64,000 nucleotides of DNA from contig CAVIKO010000001.1 of the NCBI GenBank assembly GCA_963643035.1, forward strand, positions 1 through 64,000, given 5' to 3'. Position numbers and translations under genes: made by a program. This stretch comes from UMGS1696 sp963643035. GTDB taxonomy: Bacteria > Bacillota > Clostridia > Oscillospirales > CAG-272. This document shows, piece after piece, positions 1 to 8,482 of this stretch. The notes under the pieces were generated by a model. It saw only the letters and a program-made list of their open reading frames with translations. It did no database searches and was not told the DNA's origin. Each line of letters begins with the position of its first letter. Positions within the stretch are counted from its first letter, which is position 1.

Positions 1-9
1 AAACTCCTG

Positions 10-35
10 CCGGATTACACCAAACGGTAATCCGG
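10..35. repeat. 9-bp perfect inverted repeat
   Basis: CCGGATTAC and GTAATCCGG are exact reverse complements separated by 8 nt. No T-run follows directly; a T-rich stretch lies about 50 nt downstream. It could be the end of a terminator for a gene left of the window, or part of the leader of the gene that starts at 144. Function unknown. Confidence 0.4.
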
Positions 36-143
36 AGTGGGAATGGAATCTGTGCCATCGCATATTCCAAAACGCTTTCAGAAAATTTTTTTACCGACCC
101 GGCGGAATCCGGTGAGCTGTGTGCATCACAGCGGGAGACAATT

Positions 144-1358
144 ATGGTTTCATTTTCTTTGGGATCGGTCAGCTTTCTGCTGATTTCGGTCTTCATCATC
201 GCCACGTTCGGCTATATGCTCGGGCGTATTACGATTAAGGGCGTGTCGCTCGGTACGGCTGGCGTATTCATTATCGCCCTGGTGTACGGCGCGATTTTCG
301 GACAGGAATTTACGGAACGCATCCGCATCGGTGAGGTTGCATACGCGTCTGAGGCACTAAAAACGATAGAGAACCTCGGTCTGATCCTTTTCGTGACCTC
401 TGTCGGCTTCATCGCGGGTCCGAACTTCTTCAAGAATATGAAGAAGAACTTTAAATCCTATGTGCTGCTCGGACTTGTCATCATCCTGACGGGCGGCGTT
501 GCGGCAGTTCTGTGCGTATATATAGACCGACTTTTGGAAGCGGGAAATGCTACGGACCCCGCACAGATCACGGCGATTGTTACCGGCATTCTCTCCGGGG
601 CGTTGACCTCGACGCCGGCATTCTCCGCGACCAAGGAAGCCGTACAGCCGCAGTACACGGACGCGGTTACGGTTGGCTACGGTATTGCGTACCTCTTCGG
701 CGTTATCGGCGTCGTGCTGTTTGTGCAGCTCATGCCGAAATTTGTACATGCCAATATGGATGAGGAACGGCAGAAGCTGACTGCGGTAGATGTTTCAAAA
801 GAAGATAAGAATTCTTCCCGCAAGCTCATTGAGATGGATGACTTCGGGCTGATGCCCTTTGCACTGGCTGCGGTTCTTGGCGTTCTCATCGGCAGTGTGA
901 AATTCTTCAAGCTTTTTTCTCTCACCACAACGGGCGGTACGCTCCTCGCGTCTCTTTTGTTCGGTCACTTCGGTCATATTGGACCTGTGAGTATCATGCC
1001 GCAGAAAAAGACGCTCGAAAACTTCCGCGAATTCGGTCTGATGCTGTTCCTCATTGGCGCCGGCATCGCGGGCGGTATGAACTTCGTGCGCTACTTCAAG
1101 GCGGTATACTTCCTGTACGGCATCCTCATCACCACGCTTCCGATGATTGTCGGCTATTTCGTGGCAAGAAAGGCGCTGAAAATGAGTCTGCTCAACTCCC
1201 TCGGCTCCATCACCGGCGGTATGACCTCGACTCCGGCCCTCGGTACGCTCATTCACGTAGCCGGTACGGACGACGTCGCCTCCGCTTACGCTGCTACCTA
1301 CCCGATTGCGCTGATTTCGGTGGTACTGGTGTCCGAGCTGATCGTCATATTGTTCTAA
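144..1358 (+). CDS. AspT/YidE-type putative transporter without RCK domains
   Basis: A 404-residue polytopic membrane protein made of two related halves (about residues 1-175 and 240-404). Each half carries the family's small-residue turn: ALTSTPAFSA near residue 155 in the first half and GGMTSTPALG near residue 365 in the second, the latter followed by a YPIALISVV helix. This is the Asp-Al_Ex duplication seen in aspartate:alanine exchangers and YidE/YbjL proteins. Characterised members usually have two cytoplasmic RCK/TrkA-C domains between the halves (about 550 aa in total); here only a short charged linker (about residues 200-230) remains. ATG at 144 follows GCGGGAGAC. Substrate is not predictable; amino- or dicarboxylic-acid exchange is only a family-level guess. 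Confidence 0.75.
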   Translation: MVSFSLGSVSFLLISVFIIATFGYMLGRITIKGVSLGTAGVFIIALVYGAIFGQEFTERIRIGEVAYASEALKTIENLGLILFVTSVGFIAGPNFFKNMKKNFKSYVLLGLVIILTGGVAAVLCVYIDRLLEAGNATDPAQITAIVTGILSGALTSTPAFSATKEAVQPQYTDAVTVGYGIAYLFGVIGVVLFVQLMPKFVHANMDEERQKLTAVDVSKEDKNSSRKLIEMDDFGLMPFALAAVLGVLIGSVKFFKLFSLTTTGGTLLASLLFGHFGHIGPVSIMPQKKTLENFREFGLMLFLIGAGIAGGMNFVRYFKAVYFLYGILITTLPMIVGYFVARKALKMSLLNSLGSITGGMTSTPALGTLIHVAGTDDVASAYAATYPIALISVVLVSELIVILF

Positions 1359-1402
1359 GGCTGCGCTGTACAAATCAATCTGATAGTAGCGTTTCCTCAA
1401 CT
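1356..1402 (-). repeat. short copy of the stop-codon-associated repeat
   Basis: Read on the minus strand, the segment starts AGGAAACGCT and ends CAGCGCAGCCTTA. It matches the short copy at 8442-8482 in ends and length (about 42 nt). On the plus strand its TAAGGCTGCGCTG end supplies the TAA stop of the preceding transporter gene. Assignment to the family is by eye. Confidence 0.5.
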
Positions 1403-1408
1403 AACTAC

Positions 1409-1441
1409 AAAAAGGCTCCTCCCGCGCGGGGGAGCCTTTTT
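1409..1441 (+). terminator. intrinsic terminator after the AspT/YidE-type gene
   Basis: A-run, then GGCTCC...CCCGCGCGGG...GGAGCC stem, then TTTTT. Strong GC stem with a U-tract. Confidence 0.85.
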
Positions 1442-1512
1442 GTATGCCTGTGAAATGCGATTTTTACGGCACATCCCTCTATATTTTGGGAAACTACAAG
1501 TGTCGTCATCTA

Positions 1513-1541
1513 TTGACTTCCTTTTTTGTTTGTGCTATACT
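1513..1541 (+). promoter_or_regulatory. sigma-A promoter of the first solute-binding lipoprotein
   Basis: TTGACT at 1513-1518, 17-bp spacer, TATACT at 1536-1541, with an extended -10 TG at 1533-1534. The predicted start of transcription is about 25 nt before the ribosome-binding site. Confidence 0.8.
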
Positions 1542-1576
1542 ATAAAAAATACAATGTTGTGAAAGGATATGCATCT

Positions 1577-3046
1577 ATGAAAAAGGCTATCTGTATGATG
1601 TTATTCTGTGCAATGCTTTGCGCTGCGACGGGATGTGCGTCCACATCCGAGAACGATGCGCCCGATGTGACAGAAAACACTGCCTCCGAGGGCGATACCG
1701 TGCCCGCAGAAACGGAGACGGAGAAACTTTTACCCGATCTGCCGGAGCGTGATTTTGAGGGATACACATTTCGTGGGATGACAAAGGGGACGGCAAGCAG
1801 CCACTGGAGCTCGCGTGATTTCTATGCCGCTGAACTGACCGGGGAAGCCATCAACGATGCTGTGTACAACCGAAACGCAGCGATCTGTGAAAAGTATAAC
1901 TTCAAGATGGAGGAACTGCCGGCGGAATCCGGGGATCCTGTGGCAAACGCGCGCAAGGCGGTACAGGCCGGTGAGAATTCCTTTGACGTGATCCTGGCGG
2001 GGAACAGTATCAACCCGATGATCACGGACGGTATGTTACTTGACCTGAGCGCAATGCCGTATATGGATCTGACGAACCCGTGGTACGATCAGAACGCGAA
2101 TGCGTCTCTTTCCATCGGACATAAGCTGTTCGTTTCCTGCGGCGAGCTGAACATCATGGACAACGATGCGACGTGGAGTATTCTCTTCAATAAGGCGATC
2201 GCGGAGGATTTGGGGCTGGGCAGCTTTTATGATATGGTCAATGAAGGCACGTGGACGCAGGATGTGCTTCTTTCCGCGATGGAAGCGGCGTCTATTGACT
2301 TAAACGGTGACGGAATCAGAGATGCAGGCGATCAGTGGGGCAACGTCGGCGAAGGCTTTGATGTGATGGGCTACATGATCGGCGCGGGTGCGCGGTGCTT
2401 TGCGAAGGACGAAAACGATATGCCGATTCTGGACGTGCTGTCGGAACGGTACGTGGATGCATACGCGAAAGCAAGTGCCATCAACGACAACACGGAGATC
2501 TGTTTCACAATCGGCAAGGCGGGCAGCTGGGACGTGCTCGACGCCGTATTTACGGAGGGGCGGTGCCTGTTCTCGTATGTCGGGCTGAACCGGGTCACGC
2601 TGTTCCGGGAGATGGAAGCAGATTTTGGAATTCTGCCCACGCCGAAGTTTGACGAATCGCAGGAGAAGTACTACAATGTTGTCAGCACCTGGGGTGCGAA
2701 TTTCTTTGCGGTGCCGAAAACGACAGAGGATATGGAGCGCACGGGCATCATTTTGGAGGCTCTCTCCGCGGAATCCATGTATACGTTGACTCCGGCGTAC
2801 TACGATGTGACGCTGAAGACAAAGGCGGCGCGTGATGAGGAATCCTCCGCAATGCTCGATATTATCTTTGCATCCCGCGTCTTTGAACTGGGCAATTTCT
2901 ATGGCTGGGGCGGTGTTTTCGACATTCCTGGTACCCAGTCCGCGGCAGGAAAAACGGACATCGTGTCCGCCCTTGAGGGAGTAACGAAGGCAACTACCGC
3001 CGCAATGGAAAAGACCATCAACGCGGTGCTGGAAAATACGCAGTGA
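1577..3046 (+). CDS. extracellular solute-binding lipoprotein
   Basis: 489 aa. ATG at 1577 is chosen over an upstream in-frame start because GAAAGGA precedes it and a lipoprotein signal peptide follows directly: basic start, hydrophobic core, Cys20 in a TGC lipobox, then a Thr/Glu-rich linker to about residue 50. The mature part resembles family-1-type sugar-binding proteins (UgpB-like). It has AAELTGEAINDAVYNRN near residue 90, a calcium-loop-like DLNGDGIRDAGD near residue 255, and the C-terminal block TPAYYDVTLKTKAARDEESS shared with the proteins at 16472 and 57202. No ABC permease or ATPase gene lies nearby, so it probably works with a transporter encoded elsewhere. The ligand is unknown; a carbohydrate is likely. 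Confidence 0.8.
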   Translation: MKKAICMMLFCAMLCAATGCASTSENDAPDVTENTASEGDTVPAETETEKLLPDLPERDFEGYTFRGMTKGTASSHWSSRDFYAAELTGEAINDAVYNRNAAICEKYNFKMEELPAESGDPVANARKAVQAGENSFDVILAGNSINPMITDGMLLDLSAMPYMDLTNPWYDQNANASLSIGHKLFVSCGELNIMDNDATWSILFNKAIAEDLGLGSFYDMVNEGTWTQDVLLSAMEAASIDLNGDGIRDAGDQWGNVGEGFDVMGYMIGAGARCFAKDENDMPILDVLSERYVDAYAKASAINDNTEICFTIGKAGSWDVLDAVFTEGRCLFSYVGLNRVTLFREMEADFGILPTPKFDESQEKYYNVVSTWGANFFAVPKTTEDMERTGIILEALSAESMYTLTPAYYDVTLKTKAARDEESSAMLDIIFASRVFELGNFYGWGGVFDIPGTQSAAGKTDIVSALEGVTKATTAAMEKTINAVLENTQ

Positions 3047-3066
3047 AACAATACTATAGAGAAGAC

Positions 3067-3118
3067 AAAAATCCCCCGGAGAACACCAATTGGGTATGGT
3101 GTTCTCCAGGGGATTTCG
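3067..3118 (+). terminator. long hairpin after the solute-binding gene
   Basis: AAATCCCCC-GGAGAACACCA pairs with TGGTGTTCTCC-AGGGGATTT across a short loop. The stem is long and nearly perfect. The T-run is short, but its position between the gene end and the next promoter fits a terminator. Confidence 0.7.
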
Positions 3119-3157
3119 TTCGTTGGACGTTGATTGTGGTAAACGTTTCGCGATCCC

Positions 3158-3186
3158 TTGATTTCTACTTTCGTTTATGCTATACT
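3158..3186 (+). promoter_or_regulatory. sigma-A promoter of the F420-ligase-like gene
   Basis: TTGATT at 3158-3163, 17-bp spacer, TATACT at 3181-3186 with TG one base upstream (extended -10). Confidence 0.75.
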
Positions 3187-3242
3187 ATATCCATATCCCC
3201 GCGAATGGCGGTATTTTTTGTGAAATAGAGGAATCAATCGAT

Positions 3243-4433
3243 ATGGAAAGACGTACCGGCACTGTATCCCGGGGCATCCGTTGTCCCATCATCCGCAAGG
3301 GAGACGATCTCTGCTCCATTGTCACCGAAAGCGTTCTGGAGGCGGCGCGTGCGGAGGGCTTTTCGCTTCATGATCGCGACGTGATCGCCATGACGGAATC
3401 CATTGTGGCGCGCGCACAGGGCAATTACGCGACTGTGGCGGACATTGCCGCAGACGTGCGGAAAAAGCTCGGTGGCGGAACCATCGGCGTGATCTTCCCG
3501 ATTCTGTCGCGCAACCGTTTTGCTATCTGCCTGCGCGGTATTGCCGCCGGCGCAAGGAAGATTGTTTTGATGCTCAGCTACCCATCCGATGAGGTAGGCA
3601 ACGAACTGGTATCCTATGATCAGCTTGACGCTGCGGGGATCAACCCGTACAGCGACGTGCTGACGCTGGAAAAATATCGGGAACTGTTTGGCGACAACAG
3701 ACATCCGTTTACCGGAATGGATTATGTCGGTTACTACGAAAATCTCATCCGGGAATCCGGTGCAGAGGCGGAGATCATTTTTGCAAACCGTCCGCAAACC
3801 ATTCTCCAATATACGAAAAATGTCCTGACCTGCGACATCCACACCCGTGCGAGAACCAAACGACTTCTGAAAGCGGCGGGTGCCGAGGTGATATGCGGAC
3901 TGGATGATATTCTTTCGGAGAGCGTGAGCGGCAGCGGCTATAACGAAAAATTCGGTCTGCTCGGTTCCAACAAATCGACGGAGGACACCGTGAAGCTCTT
4001 CCCGCGCGATGCACAGGGACTGGTGGAAGGCGTACAGGCACGGATCCTTGCGGAAACCGGATGCCACGTTGAGGTAATGGTCTACGGCGACGGTGCTTTC
4101 AAGGATCCGGTCGGCAAAATCTGGGAACTGGCGGATCCGTGCGTATCTCCGGCATACACGGAGGGACTGAACGGAACACCGAACGAGCTGAAGCTTAAAT
4201 ATCTGGCCGACAACGATTTCAGCGCATTGTCCGGTGAGGCACTCCGCAACGCAATTTCCGCGCGTATCCGGGAGAAGAAGGAAAATCTCACAGGCGATAT
4301 GACCTCGCAGGGTACCACACCGCGCCGTCTGACCGACCTGATCGGTTCTCTCTGCGACCTGACTAGCGGCTCCGGCGATAAGGGAACCCCGGTCGTTCTG
4401 GTGCAAGGCTATTTCGACAATTACACTAACTGA
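3243..4433 (+). CDS. coenzyme F420-0:L-glutamate ligase-like protein
   Basis: 396 aa, related throughout to the F420-0:gamma-glutamyl ligase (CofE/FbiB N-terminal) family. Visible features are the early DVIAMTESIVARAQGN segment, a Gly-rich GGGTIGVIFPILSRNRF segment, and the later VMVYGDGAFKDP block, where acidic residues would bind metal and nucleotide in CofE. ATG at 3243 follows AGAGGA and lies just downstream of a good promoter. Genuine F420 ligases add glutamate to F420-0; stand-alone homologues occur in Clostridia not known to make F420, and no F420 biosynthesis gene is visible here. The reaction may therefore be another amide ligation. The gene is transcribed alone and ends at a strong terminator. 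Confidence 0.75.
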   Translation: MERRTGTVSRGIRCPIIRKGDDLCSIVTESVLEAARAEGFSLHDRDVIAMTESIVARAQGNYATVADIAADVRKKLGGGTIGVIFPILSRNRFAICLRGIAAGARKIVLMLSYPSDEVGNELVSYDQLDAAGINPYSDVLTLEKYRELFGDNRHPFTGMDYVGYYENLIRESGAEAEIIFANRPQTILQYTKNVLTCDIHTRARTKRLLKAAGAEVICGLDDILSESVSGSGYNEKFGLLGSNKSTEDTVKLFPRDAQGLVEGVQARILAETGCHVEVMVYGDGAFKDPVGKIWELADPCVSPAYTEGLNGTPNELKLKYLADNDFSALSGEALRNAISARIREKKENLTGDMTSQGTTPRRLTDLIGSLCDLTSGSGDKGTPVVLVQGYFDNYTN

Positions 4434-4440
4434 ATTACGC

Positions 4441-4498
4441 AGGAAAAATGCGGATCCGTTCCGGGAAAATTTTCCCCGGAAAACGGATCCGTTTTCCT
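4441..4498. terminator. bidirectional terminator between convergent genes
   Basis: AGGAAAA...CGGATCCGTT..CCGGGGAAAA pairs with TCCCCGG..AACGGATCCG..TTTTCCT. It separates the F420-ligase-like gene from the convergent phosphodiesterase gene. Confidence 0.8.
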
Positions 4499-4542
4499 GT
4501 TTTCCCGGCGAAACGCCGGAATCATATATTTGGGGCCTTCCC

Positions 4543-6078
4543 TTACCGAATACCGTAGTGCTTTGCCAGTGTGTCCAGCTCCGCTCCTTCTAATTTACCG
4601 TCCGCGAGTATCAAGTCATCCAGTACGCAGGACAGCGGATGCGGATAGGACCCGGTGCCGTCCTGCCCAATGTGGATGGGATACGCCGTGTCGAACGATA
4701 GAGTGCGCAGGGCTTCCGGTATTTTTGCCGTGTAAGGCACACCGCAATCGTAAGCCAGACGAATTTCGGACTTTTCCCGATCCACGACAAGGGTTACATG
4801 CACCCAACCATCGCGGAAATCGATCGGCAGCGGGGCGGCAAGATCCATCCGATGTACCCCATTGCCGAGGTTGAATTGGAGGGAGGAACCAGAGATCGCC
4901 AGCACAAAACCTGGATTCACGCCGCTGTGCCAGTCCTTGTTTCCGAAAATAACCGGATCGCCTGCGACCATTCCCGCCTTCAGCCAGAACGCTGCCGAAA
5001 AGCTCTGCGTTCCGAGGTGTATATCCGGCAGAGTGACATAGCCATCGTCCAGACGGATCCCGGAGCCGAAATAACCGTCTACGAAATAGAGCTTGCCGTG
5101 CTTCTCCGTCCGATTGCCCCGTGCATCGTCTATGGTGCCGTCAAAGGAAAGGTACACACGCGCGTCCGAAATCGGCGGGATGTTCGTGGGAGTCGGCTGG
5201 GCAGTGTGCATCCGGTGCGGATAAAGGTAGGAAATTTCGTACACCGGACGCTCCCCGGCAGAAATTCCTTTGAAAACACCGTCGGGGATCCGCGCCGTCC
5301 ACGAATCTGGTTGTGCGTATCCAAAAGCGTGCGCGAGGATTGCCGCGTTGTCCCGAATTTCCATCTCGCCGATTTCTCCCTGTGCGATCGTTTTCCCGAC
5401 CGCAGCGTACATGACGTATTTTTCCGCATCGCTGACACCGCCATGTGAGCCGCCGGGCGTGCCGCCATGATCCGCGGTGACGATAAAGAGCGTGTTCTCA
5501 AGGATACCCAGCCGTTCATACGCCGCGTAGATTTTCGCGATATAGCCATCTGTCGTCTCAATCTGTGCAATGTGTCCGGGGGTGCCGTATCCGTTTCCGT
5601 GACCCGCCGCATCCACTTCGTCAAACTGCATGAACAGAAATTTCGGCGCGCCGTCTTTGAGATACGCCACCGCCTTGTCCGTGATCTCGCTGTCCAATCC
5701 GGTTTCCTTATGTACCCCGAGGTCGTCCTCGATGATCCCGTAGTTGATGGGATTCCAGTTGCAGAACGAGGCGAGTCGGGCGGTCGGATCGTTTTCGCGG
5801 ATTACCCGGAAGATGGAGGGAAAGAGGGAATGTGTATCATACGGTCGGGAGGATACGATGGTATTGGTCAGTCGATGAACCTCCGGCGTTACGCCGAGAA
5901 GCATGGAACCCCAGCATTCCGCGCTGATTGTCGGCTCCGCAGTATGTACATGATAGCTTACCGCACCGTTTGCGAAGATCCGGTCAAGATTGGGCGTTTT
6001 CGCATCCCGGAAGAAGGCTCCCGCGCCATCTACGCCGAGAAGCACTGCATAGTCATACAAAAAAGCGTTTGTTTTCAT
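4543..6078 (-). CDS. type I phosphodiesterase/nucleotide pyrophosphatase with C-terminal LamG domain
   Basis: 511 aa. Residues 1 to about 280 form an alkaline-phosphatase-superfamily domain: LLGVDGAGAFF near residue 14 (first metal Asp), TISAECWGSMLLG near residue 50 (nucleophile region, Ser/Thr), FDEVDAAGHGNG near residue 155 and TADHGGTPGGSHGG near residue 205 (metal Asp/His). Residues from about 310 onward form a concanavalin-like LamG domain (VYLSFDGTIDDARGN start, WLKAG and DDLILADG strands). No signal peptide is present, which is odd for a LamG-bearing enzyme and points to cytoplasmic action or an unrecognised export route. AGGAGTGACAGATCC precedes the ATG. The substrate may be a phosphodiester or phosphonate. 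Confidence 0.75.
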   Translation of the reverse strand: MKTNAFLYDYAVLLGVDGAGAFFRDAKTPNLDRIFANGAVSYHVHTAEPTISAECWGSMLLGVTPEVHRLTNTIVSSRPYDTHSLFPSIFRVIRENDPTARLASFCNWNPINYGIIEDDLGVHKETGLDSEITDKAVAYLKDGAPKFLFMQFDEVDAAGHGNGYGTPGHIAQIETTDGYIAKIYAAYERLGILENTLFIVTADHGGTPGGSHGGVSDAEKYVMYAAVGKTIAQGEIGEMEIRDNAAILAHAFGYAQPDSWTARIPDGVFKGISAGERPVYEISYLYPHRMHTAQPTPTNIPPISDARVYLSFDGTIDDARGNRTEKHGKLYFVDGYFGSGIRLDDGYVTLPDIHLGTQSFSAAFWLKAGMVAGDPVIFGNKDWHSGVNPGFVLAISGSSLQFNLGNGVHRMDLAAPLPIDFRDGWVHVTLVVDREKSEIRLAYDCGVPYTAKIPEALRTLSFDTAYPIHIGQDGTGSYPHPLSCVLDDLILADGKLEGAELDTLAKHYGIR

Positions 6079-6482
6079 GGATCTGTCACTCCTTTTTTTG
6101 AATATTCATAGCTGTTGCACGGCAGAGCATGGAATAATGCCTGATGATACGAGGAAAAAGAATGATTCCCGGATATAAGTATACCATATCTCCCGACAAA
6201 ATACCAGCAGTAAATTTCAGTTTTTTGGCATATATGCACCGATGGTTGAAATGACCGAAATAATCTCAAAAGAGATATGGTAAAACTGTGATATACGCCA
6301 ATGCCATGGCGCATTGTTAATTTTCAGAAAAGAATCCGTCCTCTATCTTGACATCGATGAAAAATGACAGTAAGATTATATAGTAGCGTATCGAAAACGG
6401 TCGAATGACGGATGCGGGAGTCGTCAAACAAGCGCGTCCCTGCGGATCCGAACCGTCCGGATATGGGAAAAGGGAAGTGCTG
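6079..6482. other. intergenic region between divergent genes
   Basis: About 400 nt, AT-rich. The left part should hold the promoter of the minus-strand phosphodiesterase: a TATACT preceded by TG reads on the minus strand near 6180, without a convincing -35. The right part holds the plus promoter at 6348. No RNA gene or larger repeat was recognised. Confidence 0.5.
6348..6376 (+). promoter_or_regulatory. promoter of the SGNH/DUF4358 operon
   Basis: Consensus TTGACA at 6348-6353, 17-bp spacer, TAAGAT at 6371-6376. It would give a leader of about 250 nt before the SGNH gene. Confidence 0.6.
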
Positions 6483-6635
6483 ATGAAAGGTGAATTCAGC
6501 GTTTCCGCAGATAAAAAGTGGAAAATTCGGGAACAAACCGCCGTATCGCACGTCTTTATAGAATGGGAAACAGGCGGTACCTTTATGCCAGAGCAGCCGT
6601 CTCATCGCACGGATAGAAAGAATGCAATCGAATGA
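6483..6635 (+). CDS. possible small leader ORF, 50 aa
   Basis: ATG at 6483 follows GGGAAG, and the stop overlaps the ATG of the next gene as ATGA, an arrangement typical of translational coupling. The product (MKGEFSVSADKKWK start) matches nothing I recognise and has no membrane segment. It lies inside the transcript predicted from 6348. It may be real or a chance ORF. Confidence 0.25.
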   Translation: MKGEFSVSADKKWKIREQTAVSHVFIEWETGGTFMPEQPSHRTDRKNAIE

Positions 6636-7744
6636 AAAAAAAACAAAACAGATATAGAAACACCCGCGAAGCTTCGACAGGCGCGCGCGGCGGGAAACAG
6701 CTCATCGCAATTCTTGTTTTCCTGTGCGTATGTTGCCTTCTGACCGGAATATACGGGGTACTCAAGAGTGGTACGGTGCCGTTTTCCCTCCATATTTTAA
6801 AACCGGAGACGGAAGTGGACGAGGAGACGAGGTCATCTACAGGGAATGAGGTCGGCAAATCGGATGTGGAAACGCAGTGGAAAACGGAGACGACCGCCTG
6901 CCCGGAGACGATTGCGGAAAGTACAATCGTCACGCCGGAGGGAACGAGCGTTACGTCCACCGGAGCCGATCAACCGATGGAACCGTTGCCCAAGGAAACT
7001 GAGGCGGAGTCGAGAGTAGAACATGAGACACGGGATTCCGCTACGCTGATCCGTACGGTGCAGCTGATGCCGGAGGGGTATGATTACACGTCTCCCGTAC
7101 CAGACAGCGGTGACCCTGTGGGGGACGAGTATTTTGCAGATGCGGTGTTTTTAGGCGACTCGCGGATGGAGGGTTTCGCGCTCCAATGCGGATTGTCGAA
7201 TATCACGTGCTACGCGTACAAGGGCCTGACAACGGAAACGATATTCACAAGCGAAGTCATCAACAAGGATGGCGACAAGGTCACGGCGATGGATGCGCTG
7301 CGGAGTACGGAATTTGCGAAGGTATACGTCATGCTGGGAATCAACGAAACGGGATGGCCGAATGCCGAAGCGTTTCCGAAGTGCTACGGCAAGATCGTGG
7401 ACGCGATTCGGGAGATCCGATCGGACGCGGTGATCTATGTGATGTCGATTATTCCCGTGTCGAAATCGGTGTCGGACACGCACGAGTATGTGAAGAACGA
7501 CAAGATCAACCTGTACAACAGCTATCTGCGCGATATGTGCGCGGAAAAAGAGGTGTTCTATATCGACCTCAGTTTTATGGCGGGGGAGGATGGCGCATTG
7601 CCGGAGGGAGCCGCGCGGGATGGAATTCATGTGAGCTATGATCTCTGCAAGCAATGGCTGGCGTATTTGCGGACACATGTGGTGCCGGTAAAAATCGTGA
7701 CGGCTGTGGATCCGGCGGCGGATGCAGATACAAACGCGGAATAA
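6632..7744 (+). CDS. membrane-anchored SGNH/GDSL-type hydrolase
   Basis: 370 aa. One transmembrane segment (about residues 23-45) after a basic N-terminus, then a Thr/Glu-rich linker (about 55-140), then an SGNH domain facing outward. Block I is FLGDSRMEG (nucleophile Ser177), block III is MLGINETG, block V is DGIHVS (catalytic Asp/His). It is followed 21 bp later by a DUF4358 lipoprotein gene. In Clostridia such pairs often sit beside MBOAT acyltransferases and appear to modify surface polymers; here the MBOAT pair is 50 kb away. The likely activity is O-acyl ester transfer or hydrolysis on an extracellular glycan; the substrate is inference. Confidence 0.8.
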   Translation: MKKKQNRYRNTREASTGARGGKQLIAILVFLCVCCLLTGIYGVLKSGTVPFSLHILKPETEVDEETRSSTGNEVGKSDVETQWKTETTACPETIAESTIVTPEGTSVTSTGADQPMEPLPKETEAESRVEHETRDSATLIRTVQLMPEGYDYTSPVPDSGDPVGDEYFADAVFLGDSRMEGFALQCGLSNITCYAYKGLTTETIFTSEVINKDGDKVTAMDALRSTEFAKVYVMLGINETGWPNAEAFPKCYGKIVDAIREIRSDAVIYVMSIIPVSKSVSDTHEYVKNDKINLYNSYLRDMCAEKEVFYIDLSFMAGEDGALPEGAARDGIHVSYDLCKQWLAYLRTHVVPVKIVTAVDPAADADTNAE

Positions 7745-7765
7745 CAGGCAAGGAGGAATTGCTAT

Positions 7766-8254
7766 ATGAGAAAAAATAGGGTGACACGCGGGATCATCGG
7801 GATTCTTGCGGTGTGTATGCTCGCACTGTCGGGATGCGGTGAAAAGGAGACGGAGGTGAATCCGAATGTCGAGTTGGAGCTGTCGGATTTTGCGAACGTG
7901 ATTCTGATGGCGGGTGAATTTTCGGAGGAACTGTACCAAGTACCGGATTCAATGGTCGCAAATATGTATGGCATCTCGGATGCCGTGGAATCGCGGGTAT
8001 ACGCCGGAAGCGGAGCCACGCCGGAGGAGATCGGGTTATTTGCATTTGCAGACACCGATGCGGCAGCTGTGGGACTGGGACTTGCGGAGCAGCGTCTGGC
8101 CGATCAGAAGCGTGCCTTTACAGACTACAACCCGGACGAAAAATACCGTCTTGAGGATTATGCTGTTGTTGAACAGGCAGGCAAATATGTCATCTACTGC
8201 GTTTCCTCCAGCGATGCCGCAGGGGAAGCTATCGCTGCGGAGATCGCCGGATAA
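7766..8254 (+). CDS. DUF4358 lipoprotein
   Basis: 162 aa. Lipoprotein signal peptide with lipobox LSGC (Cys at about residue 24), then a small alpha/beta domain typical of DUF4358: ADTDAAAVGLGLAEQRLADQK near residue 95 and AGKYVIYCVSS near residue 140. AAGGAGG lies 8 nt before the ATG. It is cotranscribed with the SGNH protein upstream. The biochemical role of DUF4358 is not established; the context suggests an accessory subunit for surface-polymer modification. Confidence 0.75.
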   Translation: MRKNRVTRGIIGILAVCMLALSGCGEKETEVNPNVELELSDFANVILMAGEFSEELYQVPDSMVANMYGISDAVESRVYAGSGATPEEIGLFAFADTDAAAVGLGLAEQRLADQKRAFTDYNPDEKYRLEDYAVVEQAGKYVIYCVSSSDAAGEAIAAEIAG

Positions 8255-8322
8255 GGGAAACGAGAGGGGAGAACAGTCGCTCCAGTCAGGCACGAAAACA
8301 GTGTGAATTCTCTTTACAGGAC

Positions 8323-8425
8323 AAAAAATACCGCTTATACTGGATTTTCTATCCCGACCTCCATTCGTTAGTTCTTTGGTCTAACTTTTGGGGGTCGGGA
8401 TATTCCCGGTACGGGCGGTATTTTT
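8323..8425 (+). terminator. nested double hairpin ending in a T-run
   Basis: Outer arms AAAATACCGC and GCGGTATTTTT enclose inner arms ATCCCGACC (8351-8359) and GGTCGGGAT (8393-8401). The 3' T-run supports termination of the SGNH/DUF4358 transcript. The inner stem is more elaborate than an ordinary terminator needs. Confidence 0.6.
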
Positions 8426-8441
8426 CCATATTCCTTTCTTT

Positions 8442-8482
8442 TTAGGATGCGCTGAATACATCACCTTACATCAGCGTTTCCT
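8442..8482 (-). repeat. short copy of dispersed repeat
   Basis: On the minus strand it starts AGGAAACGCTGATGTAAGGT and ends ATTCAGCGCATCCTAA. It has the same two ends as the long copies but lacks the central ~50 nt. It adjoins the long copy at 8483-8577. Confidence 0.65.

Noticed and set aside
3234..4406. Minus-strand ORF of 390 codons opposite the F420-ligase-like gene
   Set aside because: Antisense shadow without domain or ribosome-binding site.
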